The translations under genes were made by a program, and so were the position numbers. This document shows, in pieces, positions 54,835-63,989 of a stretch of 64,000 nucleotides of DNA. The stretch covers positions 169,791 to 233,790 of the forward strand of contig NZ_JAAKZG010000008.1 in NCBI RefSeq assembly GCF_011045115.1, written 5' to 3'. The notes under the pieces were generated by a model, which was not told where the DNA came from, did not search any database, and worked only from the letters and a program-made list of their open reading frames with translations. Positions within the stretch are counted from its first letter, which is position 1. Each line of letters starts with the position of its first letter. This stretch comes from Mesorhizobium zhangyense. Its GTDB lineage: Bacteria > Pseudomonadota > Alphaproteobacteria > Rhizobiales > Rhizobiaceae.

Positions 54835-55155
54835 CTAACGCTTCGTCGCCGGCAGGTTCGTTTGGCCGGGCGTGAGGCGCGGATCGGCGATCGTCTGCAA
54901 TTCCTGCCCGCGAACACGCGCCAGCTTGCGGTAGCGCCCCTGCTTGAGCCATGTCGCGAGGCTGCCGACGATCATGCCAACGGCAATTGCCGCAAACAAC
55001 AGGAAAAACAGCGGCAGTTGCAGCGTCAGCGCCGGGTTGCCCGGATTGAACGGGTCCAGCGTGAAGGCGGTAGGCGCGCGGTTGGCCACCGCCAGCGCGA
55101 TCAGGATGATGGCGATCGGCACGAACACCACGATGAGCATGAAGCGATTGAGCAT
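54835..55155 (-). CDS. LapA-domain (DUF1049) inner-membrane protein
   Basis: A 106-residue membrane protein with two hydrophobic helices (about residues 5-24 and 46-68) and a basic cytoplasmic tail, starting MLNRFMLIVVFVPIAI. The NRAPTAFTLDPFNPG loop between them is typical of DUF1049 proteins. In E. coli LapA takes part in control of lipopolysaccharide synthesis together with LapB; no lapB is seen here. It lies 49 bases downstream of ihfB, a position I know from other rhizobia. Confidence 0.82.
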   Translation of the reverse strand: MLNRFMLIVVFVPIAIILIALAVANRAPTAFTLDPFNPGNPALTLQLPLFFLLFAAIAVGMIVGSLATWLKQGRYRKLARVRGQELQTIADPRLTPGQTNLPATKR

Positions 55156-55204
55156 ATCTATTCCTGGAGCCGGCCGGCCTTTTCCGATTGAAACGGCCTT
55201 TGCC

Positions 55205-55489
55205 CTACTTGCCGGCGTTTAGCCGCTCGCGCAGTTCCTTGCCAGTCTTGAAGAAGGGAACCCACTTCTCCTCGACCTCGACCGAATCGCCGGTGCGCGG
55301 GTTGCGGCCGGTGCGGGCAGGGCGGTTTTTCACCGAAAATGCGCCGAAACCGCGCAGTTCCACCCGGTTTCCATCCGCCAGGGCATCGGTGATTTCGTCA
55401 AAGATGGCGCTGACGATGTTTTCCACGTCCCGCAGGAAAAGATGCGGATTGCGTGTGGCAATAATCTGCACGAGTTCGGATTTGATCAT
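55205..55489 (-). CDS. ihfB: Integration host factor subunit beta
   Basis: A 94-residue DNA-bending protein. It begins [19 protein letters not shown]; the signature [20 protein letters not shown] forms the beta-arm that intercalates into the minor groove with its proline. The start at 55489 is the family start; the extra six residues of an upstream in-frame codon are not conserved. IHF works as a heterodimer with IHF-alpha, encoded elsewhere, in replication, recombination and activation of sigma-54 promoters; rpoN is also in this window. Confidence 0.94.
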   Translation of the reverse strand: MIKSELVQIIATRNPHLFLRDVENIVSAIFDEITDALADGNRVELRGFGAFSVKNRPARTGRNPRTGDSVEVEEKWVPFFKTGKELRERLNAGK

Positions 55490-55564
55490 GAGCGCGGTCC
55501 CCGCCAATGGTTTGTAATGGTATGCGGATGATTTTATTCGTTTTTAAGCCGGCCCGCCGGAGCT

Positions 55565-56521
55565 TCAAGGTTGCCAGACCGACACGAGACCGTCAAGGAA
55601 CAAGCGATCCGCGCCGATCTTGCGTAACAATTCTTCGCCGCCGTCGGGCAGGCCAAGGGCGCGGCTGGCCGCCTGCATCATGGAACTGCTGAAGAACAGG
55701 CTTGAGCCGCCGCCCTTCGGCTTCCATTCGACGACCTTGAGATCGACGTCGACCCCCTTGGTGCCGAGCCAGTCGATTGCTTCGTTCTCGCCGCCGACCT
55801 CATCGATCAGCTTGTTCTGCAGCGCCTGTCTGCCCGTGAAGATCGAGCCATCCGCAAGCGCAATAACCTGCTCGCGCGTCATCGAACGGCGCTCTTCCAC
55901 CAGGCCGACAAACCAGTCGTAGCTGTCTAGGATCATCGAGCGAACCATCGTGCGCTCTTCTTCCGTGGTCGGTCTGAACGGCGACGGTGCCGCTTTCAGC
56001 GGCGAGGATTTGACTTCTTCCAGCTTGATTCCGAGCTTGTCCATCAGGCCGCTGACATCCGGATACTGGATCAGGACGCCGATCGATCCGACGATCGACG
56101 ACTTGCGCGCGACAATGTGATCAGTGGCGGAAGCAATCATGTAACCTGCGGATGCGGCAAGCGTGCCGACCTGCGCTACGACCGGCTTTTCCTTGGCAAG
56201 CGCCCGGACGGCGTCGAAGATCGCTTCGCCGCCGGCCGTAGTCCCGCCCGGAGAATCGATCGAGAGGATGACGCCCTTCACCGATTTTGCCTTGCGGATT
56301 TTTTCGAGGCGTTCGAGCAGTTCCTCGTCCTCGGTGATCGTGCCCTCGATCTTAACCTTGGCTATGTGGTTGGCCGCAGTGCCGCCGAACTCGTCGTCGT
56401 AAAACCACATGGACGCTGCCGCGATGCAGATCGCTGCAATGGCGATCGCGGCGATGCGCCAGAAGGTCAGCTTGCGCCGCAAATGACGGCGGTCGATCAG
56501 ATCGTCGGCTCTCGTTGCCAT
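55565..56521 (-). CDS. sppA: Signal peptide peptidase SppA (short form)
   Basis: A 318-residue inner-membrane serine protease. A single N-terminal membrane helix (about residues 22-40) is followed by the S49 protease domain. The nucleophile serine lies in GTLAASAGYMIAS and the general-base lysine in VKSSPLKAAPSPF, so the Ser-Lys dyad is complete. It is half the size of E. coli SppA, as usual for the single-domain form. It degrades cleaved signal peptides. It is the upstream neighbour of ihfB, 75 bases apart. Confidence 0.92.
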   Translation of the reverse strand: MATRADDLIDRRHLRRKLTFWRIAAIAIAAICIAAASMWFYDDEFGGTAANHIAKVKIEGTITEDEELLERLEKIRKAKSVKGVILSIDSPGGTTAGGEAIFDAVRALAKEKPVVAQVGTLAASAGYMIASATDHIVARKSSIVGSIGVLIQYPDVSGLMDKLGIKLEEVKSSPLKAAPSPFRPTTEEERTMVRSMILDSYDWFVGLVEERRSMTREQVIALADGSIFTGRQALQNKLIDEVGGENEAIDWLGTKGVDVDLKVVEWKPKGGGSSLFFSSSMMQAASRALGLPDGGEELLRKIGADRLFLDGLVSVWQP

Positions 56522-56917
56522 GCTTGCCTCGTGTTGGCGGGAAAGCGTCGTTTTAATCCAACCGGCCAGCCAGGGCTACCGGTTTCATCACCGCGGCGGA
56601 TCGGCTCGTTTTGCTTTGGTTAGCCGGATGGGCTGGCATTTCACGTTAAAGTAACCATATTGCTGTGTAGGTCTGAGAGGCGCTGCCTTTCGGCAGGTGG
56701 TGACTATGCGTTTCAATGGGCTTCGAGGCCCGGATTTGCTATAGTTTCACGAAGACTTACGCCTTTCCGGATACCATTCCTTCCGGTCGACGCGGAGAAG
56801 ATTTTAAGTTTAGTGCCACAATTCCGTGGTTTTCAATCGTTTGATGCTTCCTGCTTCGCGCAGGATATTCGCGATACGGCAACGTCCGGCTTCGAACCGG
56901 AAAAACAAGAAGGCAAT
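56522..56917. other. Divergent intergenic region between sppA and lptC
   Basis: A 396-base stretch. The lptC frame is open through most of it, but the translation is not LptC-like and has no ribosome site. It should hold divergent promoters for sppA and lptC; no -35/-10 pair or operator stood out. Confidence 0.4.
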
Positions 56918-57637
56918 ATGTTGGCGCGACCGACAAAAACGACCGATGGCCAGCCGGCGTCCACGCTTCCGGCAGCAGGGGTATCACAACCCCGGCGCGG
57001 AGCGTTTGAGACTGCTCAGCGGCATTCCTACAGGGTGCGTTTTCTCAAGATCGCATTGCCGGTTCTCGCCGTCCTGATGGCTACCGGGTTTGTTGGATAT
57101 TCCTACATGTCGACGCCGGCGACTGTGGCTGTCAGCGCCGATGGCTCGGCCTACTCCGATGGCAAGCTGGTGATGGCCAATCCCAAGCTCGACGGCTTCA
57201 CCAAGGACAACCGGCCCTACAAGATGACCGCGGCGCGTGCCATTCAGGAATTCCAGAACGAGGGCATCGTCAAGCTTGAAGGCATTGACGCGAAATTGCC
57301 GGTCGATGCTGAAAACTGGGCGACAGTGGTTGCCCCGCACGGGGTCTACGATCGTGACAAGAACACGCTCGAGATCACCGACGTTATGACGATTACCACC
57401 TCTGACGGTATGGTGGCGAAGCTCAAATCGGCGTATCTGGATATCGGCAAGGGTGGAATGAAGACGGACGACCCCGTCGATATTCAGCTCAAAGGCGCTA
57501 AAATCAACTCGGATTCGATGACGATCCTTGAAAACGGCAAGGTTTTGATATTCGAGAAGCGGGTGCGCATGAACATCGATTCCAGCCGGTTGAAGACGGC
57601 AGAGAACGCGAGCGGAGACCAGAATGTGGGGCAATAA
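56918..57637 (+). CDS. lptC: LPS export protein LptC
   Basis: A 239-residue bitopic inner-membrane protein of the lipopolysaccharide bridge. One membrane helix lies at about residues 43-64 (FLKIALPVLAVLMATGFVGY), followed by a periplasmic beta-jellyroll containing ANPKLDGFTKDNRPYKMTA, typical of rhizobial LptC. The ATG at 56918 follows AAGG. The 3' end overlaps the lptA start by 14 bases. It hands LPS from the LptB2FG transporter to LptA. Confidence 0.88.
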   Translation: MLARPTKTTDGQPASTLPAAGVSQPRRGAFETAQRHSYRVRFLKIALPVLAVLMATGFVGYSYMSTPATVAVSADGSAYSDGKLVMANPKLDGFTKDNRPYKMTAARAIQEFQNEGIVKLEGIDAKLPVDAENWATVVAPHGVYDRDKNTLEITDVMTITTSDGMVAKLKSAYLDIGKGGMKTDDPVDIQLKGAKINSDSMTILENGKVLIFEKRVRMNIDSSRLKTAENASGDQNVGQ

Positions 57638-58217
57638 AATGAGGCTGCCGCTGGGGGCGGTGTTGGGCCTTGCGGTGATGACGCTGGCTCCGGGTCAGGT
57701 TTTCGCGCAAGACAGCACGCAGAGCCGCCTGTCCGGCCTGAACCTGTCGGGCAAAGACCCGATTCAGATCGAAAGCGACAAGCTGGAAGTTCGCGAATCC
57801 GAGAACAAGGCGATTTTCAGCGGCAACGTTACCGTCGTGCAGGGACCGACACTCCTGAAATCGGGCAAGATGACGGTTTTCTACGCCAAGGATGGCGGTT
57901 CTGCCGCAACCGGCTCGTCCAACATCGATCGGCTCGAGGTCGAGGACAAGGTTTACGTCAAGTCCAACACGCAGGTAGCCACCGGCGATCGCGGTACATT
58001 CGACATGAAGACCGAGATTCTGGTCTTGTCGGGCGACGAGGTGGTCATGTCCGATGGTCCAAATGTGCTCGTCGGCTGCAAGCTCACGGTGCAGATGAAG
58101 ACAGGCGAAGCCAATGTCGATGGCTGCAAGAAGGGCAATTCAGGCACTGGTCGCGTCATGATGTCGATCACGCCCGGGTCGGCACCTGGAGCCACCACCG
58201 GAACCAAGAAGCAGTAA
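57624..58217 (+). CDS. lptA: LPS transport periplasmic protein LptA
   Basis: A 197-residue periplasmic protein with a signal peptide (about residues 1-28, ending VFAQ) and an OstA-type jellyroll. The core begins PIQIESDKLEVRESENKAIF, then SGNVTVVQGPTLLKSGKMTV, the standard LptA pattern. The ATG at 57624 has GGAG upstream inside lptC; an ATG at 57639 is also possible. It forms the periplasmic bridge between LptC and LptD. Its stop overlaps the lptB start. Confidence 0.93.
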   Translation: MWGNKMRLPLGAVLGLAVMTLAPGQVFAQDSTQSRLSGLNLSGKDPIQIESDKLEVRESENKAIFSGNVTVVQGPTLLKSGKMTVFYAKDGGSAATGSSNIDRLEVEDKVYVKSNTQVATGDRGTFDMKTEILVLSGDEVVMSDGPNVLVGCKLTVQMKTGEANVDGCKKGNSGTGRVMMSITPGSAPGATTGTKKQ

Positions 58218-59029
58218 TGCCTCAATCTGCATCGCTCTTGTCGCGCCTGTCGGGGCGTCGGTCGGCGCCTGCTGCTCCTGCCTTGCGCAAGGACGCGGCG
58301 AGCTTCAAGGGCACCTTGATCGCTCAGGGCCTGACCAAGGCCTACAAGGGACGAACAGTGGTCAACAGCGTCTCGCTCGGTGTTAGAGCCGGTGAGGCTG
58401 TCGGGCTTCTGGGTCCGAATGGCGCCGGCAAGACGACATGCTTTTACATGGTCACCGGCCTGGTGCCGATGGACAAGGGCACCATCGAGATCGATGGCTT
58501 CGACGTCTCCTCCATGCCGATGTATCGCCGCGCGAGGCTCGGTGTCGGCTATCTTCCGCAGGAAGCCTCAATTTTTCGCGGCCTGACCGTCGAAAACAAT
58601 ATCCGCGCCGTCCTTGAAGTGGTCGAGAAGAGCCGCAAGGAACGCGACAAGAATCTCGATGCGCTCCTGGACGAATTCCATATTACTCACTTGCGGAAGG
58701 CCCCTGCCATTTCGCTCTCCGGCGGCGAGCGCCGCCGTCTCGAGATTGCCCGGGCTCTCGCCAGCCGTCCGAACTACATGCTGCTCGATGAGCCGTTTGC
58801 CGGTGTCGACCCGATCGCCGTCTCCGACATCCAGCAGCTCGTGCGCCACCTGACCAAGCGTGGCATCGGCGTCCTGATCACCGACCACAATGTGCGCGAG
58901 ACGCTGGGACTGATCGACCGGGCCTACATCATCCACGCCGGCGAAATCCTGAAGCATGGCTCCGCGGCCGATATCGTCGCCGATCCGGACGTGCGGCGGC
59001 TTTACCTCGGCGAAGGCTTCACACTCTAA
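58217..59029 (+). CDS. lptB: LPS export ABC transporter ATP-binding protein LptB
   Basis: A 270-residue ATPase. Walker A is GLLGPNGAGKTTCFYM, the Q-loop region GYLPQEASIFRGLTVENNIR is diagnostic of LptB, the signature is LSGGERRRLEIARALA, and Walker B is YMLLDEPFAGVDP. The H-switch is in VLITDHNVRETL. About 30 extra residues precede the usual start. The ATG overlaps the lptA stop (TAATG). It drives LPS extraction with LptF and LptG, which are encoded elsewhere. Confidence 0.95.
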   Translation: MPQSASLLSRLSGRRSAPAAPALRKDAASFKGTLIAQGLTKAYKGRTVVNSVSLGVRAGEAVGLLGPNGAGKTTCFYMVTGLVPMDKGTIEIDGFDVSSMPMYRRARLGVGYLPQEASIFRGLTVENNIRAVLEVVEKSRKERDKNLDALLDEFHITHLRKAPAISLSGGERRRLEIARALASRPNYMLLDEPFAGVDPIAVSDIQQLVRHLTKRGIGVLITDHNVRETLGLIDRAYIIHAGEILKHGSAADIVADPDVRRLYLGEGFTL

Positions 59030-59126
59030 ATTTCTGTGCTTTTGTGTAATCCCGTGAGACGCTGCTTTTCAGGCGCTCCGGGCTCTGCAAGCTGCATAAT
59101 AAATAGGCTTCTCTCCAGCCTTCTCC

Positions 59127-59155
59127 TTGACATGCAAAAGCCGGGCCAGTTTTAT
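59127..59155 (+). promoter_or_regulatory. Predicted sigma-70-type promoter of rpoN
   Basis: TTGACA at 59127-59132, a 17-base spacer and TTTTAT at 59150-59155. The -35 is a perfect match and the -10 matches four of six. It lies in the 184-base gap between lptB and rpoN, so rpoN can be transcribed apart from the lpt genes. Confidence 0.5.
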
Positions 59156-59213
59156 GCGTTCGGGGAAATTCGTCGTGGGCGTATTCGGCGGATACGGGAG
59201 TGCGTGAGTAACA

Positions 59214-60728
59214 ATGGCCCTTGCAGCCAAATTGCAGCTTCGGCAATCACAGTCGCTGGTGATGACACCGCAACTGATGCAGTCGATAAAACTGCTGCAG
59301 ATGACCCATGTCGAGCTCGATCATTTCGTCGACGAGGAGATCGAGCGCAATCCGTTGCTCGACCGCGTCGAGCCGCGCGATGACGTAATGGCTGACCGGC
59401 TGGAGAAGAATGATTCTGCCGGCGAGGAGTGGGCGGAGGCCGATACGGCATGGAGCGCCGAGGCCATGTCGGAAAAGCTCGACACCTCGCTCGAAAATGT
59501 CTTTCCAGACGACCCTGGTGTAAGCGATCGGGTAGGCCCGGATCTTGCGGCACAATGGAAATCCGCTTCCGGCGGCAGCGGCTCCCTTGGCGCGTCCGAA
59601 GGATTCGACATGGAGGACATGGCAGCTGCGGCGCTGACGCTGCGCGACCATGTCGGCGAACAGATTTCTTTTGCGTTCGTCAATCCCGCCGACCGTCTGA
59701 TCGCATACGATCTTACCGACGCTCTCGATGAGATCGGCTATATGCGCGGCGATGTCGAGGAAATAGCCGAACGGCTGGGTGTCGGCGAGGCGGATGTCAT
59801 CGACGTTCTCCGCAAATGTCAAACCTTTGAGCCGGCAGGTATTTTTGCCCGCGATCTCGCCGAATGCCTGGCGCTTCAGCTTGCCCGGCGCGACCGGTTC
59901 GATCCGGCGATGAAAGCGCTCGTCGACAATCTCGATCTTCTGGCCCGCCGCGATTTCCAGACGCTGAAAAAGCTCTGCTCCGTCGACGAGGACGACCTTC
60001 TCGACATGCTCGCTGAAATCCGCCGTCTCGATCCCCGGCCCGGTACTGCCTTCTCCGGCGGAAATACGGATACGATCGTGCCGGATGTCGAGGTGCGCGC
60101 CGCCAGCGACGGAAGCTGGACGGTCGAGCTCAATCCCGAGACATTGCCGCGGGTGCTGGTCGATCAAATCTATTTTACCCAGGTTTCGACGCTGACCAAG
60201 AATCAGGCGGAGAAGGATTTTCTCGCCGAGTGCCTTCAGAACGCCAATTGGCTTACCCGCAGCCTCGACCAGCGCGCCAAGACGATCCTGAAGGTAGCAT
60301 CCGAAATCGTGCGCCAGCAGGACGCATTTCTGGTTCACGGCGTCCGGCAATTGCGCCCGCTCAACCTGCGCACCGTCGCAGACGCGATCGGCATGCATGA
60401 ATCGACCGTCAGCCGGGTCACCGCCAACAAATATATGTTGACCCCTCGCGGCGTCTTCGAACTGCGCTATTTCTTCACCGCCGCCATCGCTTCGGCCGGT
60501 GGAGGCGACGCCCACTCGTCCGAAGCGGTGCGTGACCGCATAAAGCAGTTGATCGATGAAGAAGCCTCGGCGGAAGTTCTTTCCGACGATGCCATTGTGG
60601 ATATCTTGCAGCGCGATGGTGTCGATATCGCCCGGCGAACTGTAGCCAAGTATCGGGAAGGTATGAATATTCCCTCGTCCGTGCAGCGGCGGCGCGAAAA
60701 GCGCGCCATGGCCAGCGCAGGCCGCTAA
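59214..60728 (+). CDS. rpoN: RNA polymerase sigma-54 factor
   Basis: A 504-residue alternative sigma factor. The glutamine-rich region I reads LQLRQSQSLVMTPQLMQSIK, then an acidic region II, the core-binding part, the helix-turn-helix with IGMHESTVSRVTANKY, and the C-terminal RpoN box ARRTVAKYREGMNIPS. The ATG at 59214 starts MALAAKLQLRQSQ. It controls nitrogen, C4-dicarboxylate and, in symbionts, nif genes with enhancer-binding proteins. It is followed by hpf and ptsN, the classic rpoN neighbourhood. Confidence 0.97.
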   Translation: MALAAKLQLRQSQSLVMTPQLMQSIKLLQMTHVELDHFVDEEIERNPLLDRVEPRDDVMADRLEKNDSAGEEWAEADTAWSAEAMSEKLDTSLENVFPDDPGVSDRVGPDLAAQWKSASGGSGSLGASEGFDMEDMAAAALTLRDHVGEQISFAFVNPADRLIAYDLTDALDEIGYMRGDVEEIAERLGVGEADVIDVLRKCQTFEPAGIFARDLAECLALQLARRDRFDPAMKALVDNLDLLARRDFQTLKKLCSVDEDDLLDMLAEIRRLDPRPGTAFSGGNTDTIVPDVEVRAASDGSWTVELNPETLPRVLVDQIYFTQVSTLTKNQAEKDFLAECLQNANWLTRSLDQRAKTILKVASEIVRQQDAFLVHGVRQLRPLNLRTVADAIGMHESTVSRVTANKYMLTPRGVFELRYFFTAAIASAGGGDAHSSEAVRDRIKQLIDEEASAEVLSDDAIVDILQRDGVDIARRTVAKYREGMNIPSSVQRRREKRAMASAGR

Positions 60729-60972
60729 TTCACAGCCGTTTTTGCCGTTGACTTTGCCTTCATTGACAAGCGTTGATGAAGTGACTAGAAGCCCGCCCGC
60801 ATGGGACGGGCTGTTGCCCGCAGACAAAATGCTCCGTCGGGAGACGGCTTGTGATTAACCGGAAAGTTCGGACTTAAATTCGGCGTGAAACCCGCCCTGA
60901 AGCTTGTGCGCGCCGACTACGGGTATAAACTCGAACCAATTTGAAGTCTGAACAGGGAAGGTCAGTTTTCAG

Positions 60973-61557
60973 ATGAATTTACGCATATCGGGAAAGCACA
61001 TGGATATCGGTGAGGCGTTCCGCACGCGCATCGAAGGACGGATTGGCGAAGCCATCGATAAATATTTCGATGGCGGCTTTTCCGGACATGTGACGGTGGT
61101 GAAGTCCGGCTCGCGCTTTTCGGCCGACTGCATGATCCGCCTAGACACCGGCATTGCCCTTCAGGCAGCCGGAGAAGCGCAGGAGCCCACGGCAGCCTTT
61201 GACGCCGCAGCCGAGCGTTTCGAGAAGCGCTTGCGGCGCTACAAGCGCCGGCTGAAGTCCCACAATCCCGGCGCGACCAACGGCATCGTCACCGATGTTG
61301 CCTATACGGTCATGGCGCCGCTGGGGGACGATGAGGAGGAGCTTCCGGAAGACTACGCGCCGGCGATCGTCGCCGAATCGACCGTGGCGCTGAAGACCAT
61401 GTCGGTGGCATCCGCCGTCATCGAGCTCGACACCAAGGACAGCCCTGTCTTTGTTTTCCGCAACGCCGGGAATGAGCAGGTCAACATCGTCTATCGGAGG
61501 CCGGACGGAAATATCGGGTGGATCGACCCCTCGACGACAAAAGTCGCGCAGGGATAG
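60973..61557 (+). CDS. hpf: Ribosome hibernation promoting factor, long form
   Basis: A 194-residue ribosome-binding protein. The N-terminal domain (about 1-100) begins MNLRISGKHMDIGEAFRTRI; the C-terminal domain (about 130-190), with VFVFRNAGNEQVNIVYRRPD, is the dimerisation part that makes long HPF pair 70S ribosomes into inactive 100S particles. It lies 244 bases after rpoN, so it may have its own promoter. It is expected to act in stationary phase or starvation. Confidence 0.94.
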   Translation: MNLRISGKHMDIGEAFRTRIEGRIGEAIDKYFDGGFSGHVTVVKSGSRFSADCMIRLDTGIALQAAGEAQEPTAAFDAAAERFEKRLRRYKRRLKSHNPGATNGIVTDVAYTVMAPLGDDEEELPEDYAPAIVAESTVALKTMSVASAVIELDTKDSPVFVFRNAGNEQVNIVYRRPDGNIGWIDPSTTKVAQG

Positions 61558-61628
61558 GCAACGTCTTCTGGCTGCGCTGCCGGTTATGGGATTGCCGGCA
61601 GTGCGGACAGCGAAAAGGATATTTGGCA

Positions 61629-62093
61629 ATGGATCTGAGTGATCTGATCGAGGTTCAGGCAATCATGCCGGCCTTGAAAGCGAATTCCAAGAAGCAGCTT
61701 CTGCAATTGCTAGCCGAAAGAGCCGCCAGCATTACCGGTCTTCCCGAGCGCGAAGTCTTCGACACGATCCTGCAGCGCGAGCGGCTGGGATCGACCGGCG
61801 TCGGCAACGGCATCGCCATTCCTCACGGCAAGCTCGCCGGCGTCAAGCGAATCACCGGCGTTTTCGCGCGGCTGGAATCGCCGGTGGAGTTCGAGGCGCT
61901 GGACGATCAGCCCGTCGACCTGGTGTTCCTGCTGCTGGCGCCTGAGGGGGCAGGGGCGGATCATCTCAAGGCGCTGTCGCGAATCGCCCGCGTCCTGCGC
62001 GATGGCGATACGGTTGCCAAGGTCCGCGGCACCCGCGATGCGACGGCCATTCATGCGCTTCTTTCGGATACGCAGGCCTCGCACGCTGCCTGA
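61629..62093 (+). CDS. ptsN: Nitrogen regulatory PTS protein EIIA-Ntr
   Basis: A 154-residue EIIA-type phosphocarrier. The phosphorylated histidine is in GNGIAIPHGKLAGVKR, with the family stretch QRERLGSTGVG just before. The ATG at 61629 (MDLSDLIEV) is the family start and has AAGG upstream. It receives phosphate from PtsP and NPr and regulates potassium transport and nitrogen/carbon balance in rhizobia. It follows hpf by 71 bases and is closed by a hairpin at 62126. Confidence 0.95.
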   Translation: MDLSDLIEVQAIMPALKANSKKQLLQLLAERAASITGLPEREVFDTILQRERLGSTGVGNGIAIPHGKLAGVKRITGVFARLESPVEFEALDDQPVDLVFLLLAPEGAGADHLKALSRIARVLRDGDTVAKVRGTRDATAIHALLSDTQASHAA

Positions 62094-62125
62094 AGCATGA
62101 AATCAGTTCGGTGAAATTTGCCTCG

Positions 62126-62148
62126 GGGCGGCTTTTCAGCCGCCCTTT
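62126..62148 (+). terminator. Terminator-like hairpin after ptsN
   Basis: GGGCGGCT and AGCCGCCC form an eight-base stem with loop TTTC, followed by TTT. It lies between the convergent ptsN and DUF1150 genes. Confidence 0.65.
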
Positions 62149-62167
62149 GCAATTCTGTAGACGCCAG

Positions 62168-62425
62168 TTAGTGGATGGCGACCGGGGTCAGGTCGTTTTC
62201 CATCGCACCGGCAAGGGCGCGGTCGCGCTCGTCAGACAGCAGGATCGGCTGGCCGTTGGCGGCGAAAAGCGCCCAAAGCGTCGTGCCCGAGGCGATTTCC
62301 GGAAGACCCGGAAACTTGCCCTTCAGCTCGTCGCTGTCGATTTCGCGCAGATAAGCCACCGTGCCTTCGCCCAGATGGGCGAGTTCGGCCTGCGTCAGAA
62401 CGTGTCTCGGATCAAGAGATGTCAT
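62168..62425 (-). CDS. DUF1150 protein
   Basis: An 85-residue protein of the DUF1150 family, starting MTSLDPRHVLTQAELAHLGE. No membrane segment. The middle reads LWALFAANGQPILLSDERD, the most conserved part of the family. The ATG at 62425 has AGGAGG five to six bases upstream; an in-frame codon at 62461 is rejected. It lies 71 bases behind the Hsp20 gene on the same strand, a pairing known in rhizobia, so a link to heat stress is possible. Function unknown. Confidence 0.88.
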   Translation of the reverse strand: MTSLDPRHVLTQAELAHLGEGTVAYLREIDSDELKGKFPGLPEIASGTTLWALFAANGQPILLSDERDRALAGAMENDLTPVAIH

Positions 62426-62496
62426 ATTAGCCTCCTGTATGCGGGGCGTCCTAGTGACCAACCCGCTCTAGAGCTGTTTGTTCCGGCGGGCGACAA

Positions 62497-62922
62497 TCAG
62501 TCTTTCACCGAAATATTTATTTTCCGTACCAGTCTTTCAGCCTCCGGGCGGTCGAGGTCTATCGACAGAAGACCGTTCTTCAGTTCGGCCCCGGTCACCC
62601 GCATTCCATCGGCGAGCACGAAGGTCCGCTGGAACTGCCGCGCGGCGATGCCGCGATGCAGGAACTCGCGCTCCGTGTCGTCGCTCTGCCTTCCGCGCAC
62701 GACGAGCTGGTTTTCCTCGGTGGTGACTTCCAGATTTTCATCGCAGAAGCCGGCAACCGCCAGCGTTATGCGCAGGGTCTCGCCCTTGCCTTCTTCCCCG
62801 CGAACGCGCTCGATATTGTAGGGGGGATAGCTGTCACCGGATTTGGCCAGGCGTTCCAGCGTTTTTTCCATGGCATCGAACCCAAGCAGAAGCGGGCTCG
62901 AAAAGGGCGTCATGCGACTCAT
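62497..62922 (-). CDS. Small heat shock protein (Hsp20/IbpA family)
   Basis: A 141-residue alpha-crystallin-domain chaperone. The start MSRMTPFSSPLLLGFDAMEK with YPPYNIERV is characteristic of rhizobial IbpA-like proteins. The crystallin domain has LVVRGRQ, FLHRGIAARQFQRTF, ELKNGLLSIDL and a C-terminal I-x-I motif (INISV) for oligomer contacts. The ATG at 62922 has GAGG upstream. A heat-regulated (RpoH or ROSE-type) control is usual in this group, but no such element was recognised upstream. Confidence 0.93.
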   Translation of the reverse strand: MSRMTPFSSPLLLGFDAMEKTLERLAKSGDSYPPYNIERVRGEEGKGETLRITLAVAGFCDENLEVTTEENQLVVRGRQSDDTEREFLHRGIAARQFQRTFVLADGMRVTGAELKNGLLSIDLDRPEAERLVRKINISVKD

Positions 62923-63047
62923 TTTCGTGTCCTCTAAGAGCGACCTAAAAGGGAAAAACCCGGATGGCATTTTTCCCGATGATCCTGATATGGTCCGCCG
63001 CGCAAACAAGTTCAAGCCTGCAATCACCGACATGAGGGAAGACGGAA

Positions 63048-63989
63048 ATGTCCGCCACAAGAAAGATCATCATCGACACCGATCCCGGCCAGGACGATGC
63101 CGTCGCCATACTGCTTGCGCTGGCAAGCCCTGAGTTGGAAATCCTCGGCCTCACCGCCGTTGCCGGCAACGTTCCACTGAAGCTGACCGAGAAGAACGCC
63201 CGCAAGATCTGCGAACTCGCCGGCAAGCCGGAGACCAAGGTGTTTGCCGGTGCGATCCGCCCGCTGGCGCGCTCGCTGGTGACGGCCGAAGAGGTTCACG
63301 GCCAGAGCGGCCTCAACGGCCCCGAGCTGCCCGAGCCGACCATGCCGCTGCAGGCGCAATATGCCGTCGATTTTATAGTCGAGACGCTGATGAAGGAGGA
63401 CAGCGGCACGGTCACGCTGTGCCCGCTCGGGCCCCTGACCAACATTGCGCTGGCGCTGATTCGCGAACCGAAGATCGCGCCGCGCATCAAGGAGATCGTG
63501 CTGATGGGCGGCGGCTTCTTCGAGGGCGGCAATGTCACGCCGGCGGCCGAATTCAACATCTATGTCGACCCACAGGCTGCCGATGTCGTGCTGCGCTCCG
63601 GCGTGCCGATCGTCATGATGCCGCTCGATGTCACCCACAAGGCGCTGACCACCGGCAAGCGCATCGCTGCCTTCCGCGATCTCGGCACCAGGGTCGGCAT
63701 CGCCACTGCCGAGATGCTGGAATTCTTCGAGCGCTTCGACGAGGAGAAATACGGCACCGACGGCGGCCCGCTGCACGACCCCTGCGTCATCGCCTATCTC
63801 TTGAAGCCGGAACTTTTCAAGGGCCGCCATTGCAACGTAACGGTCGAGACGGCTTCCGAACTCACCATGGGCATGACTGTCATCGACTGGTGGGGCGTCA
63901 CCAAGCGCGACAAGAACGCCACCGTCATGCGCGACATCGACCACGACGGGTTTTTCGCGCTGCTGGTTGAACGGCTGGGGCGGCTGTAG
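63048..63989 (+). CDS. Inosine-uridine preferring nucleoside hydrolase
   Basis: A 313-residue cytoplasmic N-ribohydrolase that splits nucleosides into base and ribose. The calcium-binding aspartate cluster is in IIIDTDPGQDDAVAILLAL. Other marks are VTLCPLGPLTNIALAL, EIVLMGGGFFEGGNVTPAAEFN and GPLHDPCVIAYLL with the catalytic histidine. It is complete, ending 11 bases before the window edge. It is divergent from the Hsp20 gene. Substrate preference among pyrimidine and purine nucleosides is not determined by these motifs. Confidence 0.93.
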   Translation: MSATRKIIIDTDPGQDDAVAILLALASPELEILGLTAVAGNVPLKLTEKNARKICELAGKPETKVFAGAIRPLARSLVTAEEVHGQSGLNGPELPEPTMPLQAQYAVDFIVETLMKEDSGTVTLCPLGPLTNIALALIREPKIAPRIKEIVLMGGGFFEGGNVTPAAEFNIYVDPQAADVVLRSGVPIVMMPLDVTHKALTTGKRIAAFRDLGTRVGIATAEMLEFFERFDEEKYGTDGGPLHDPCVIAYLLKPELFKGRHCNVTVETASELTMGMTVIDWWGVTKRDKNATVMRDIDHDGFFALLVERLGRL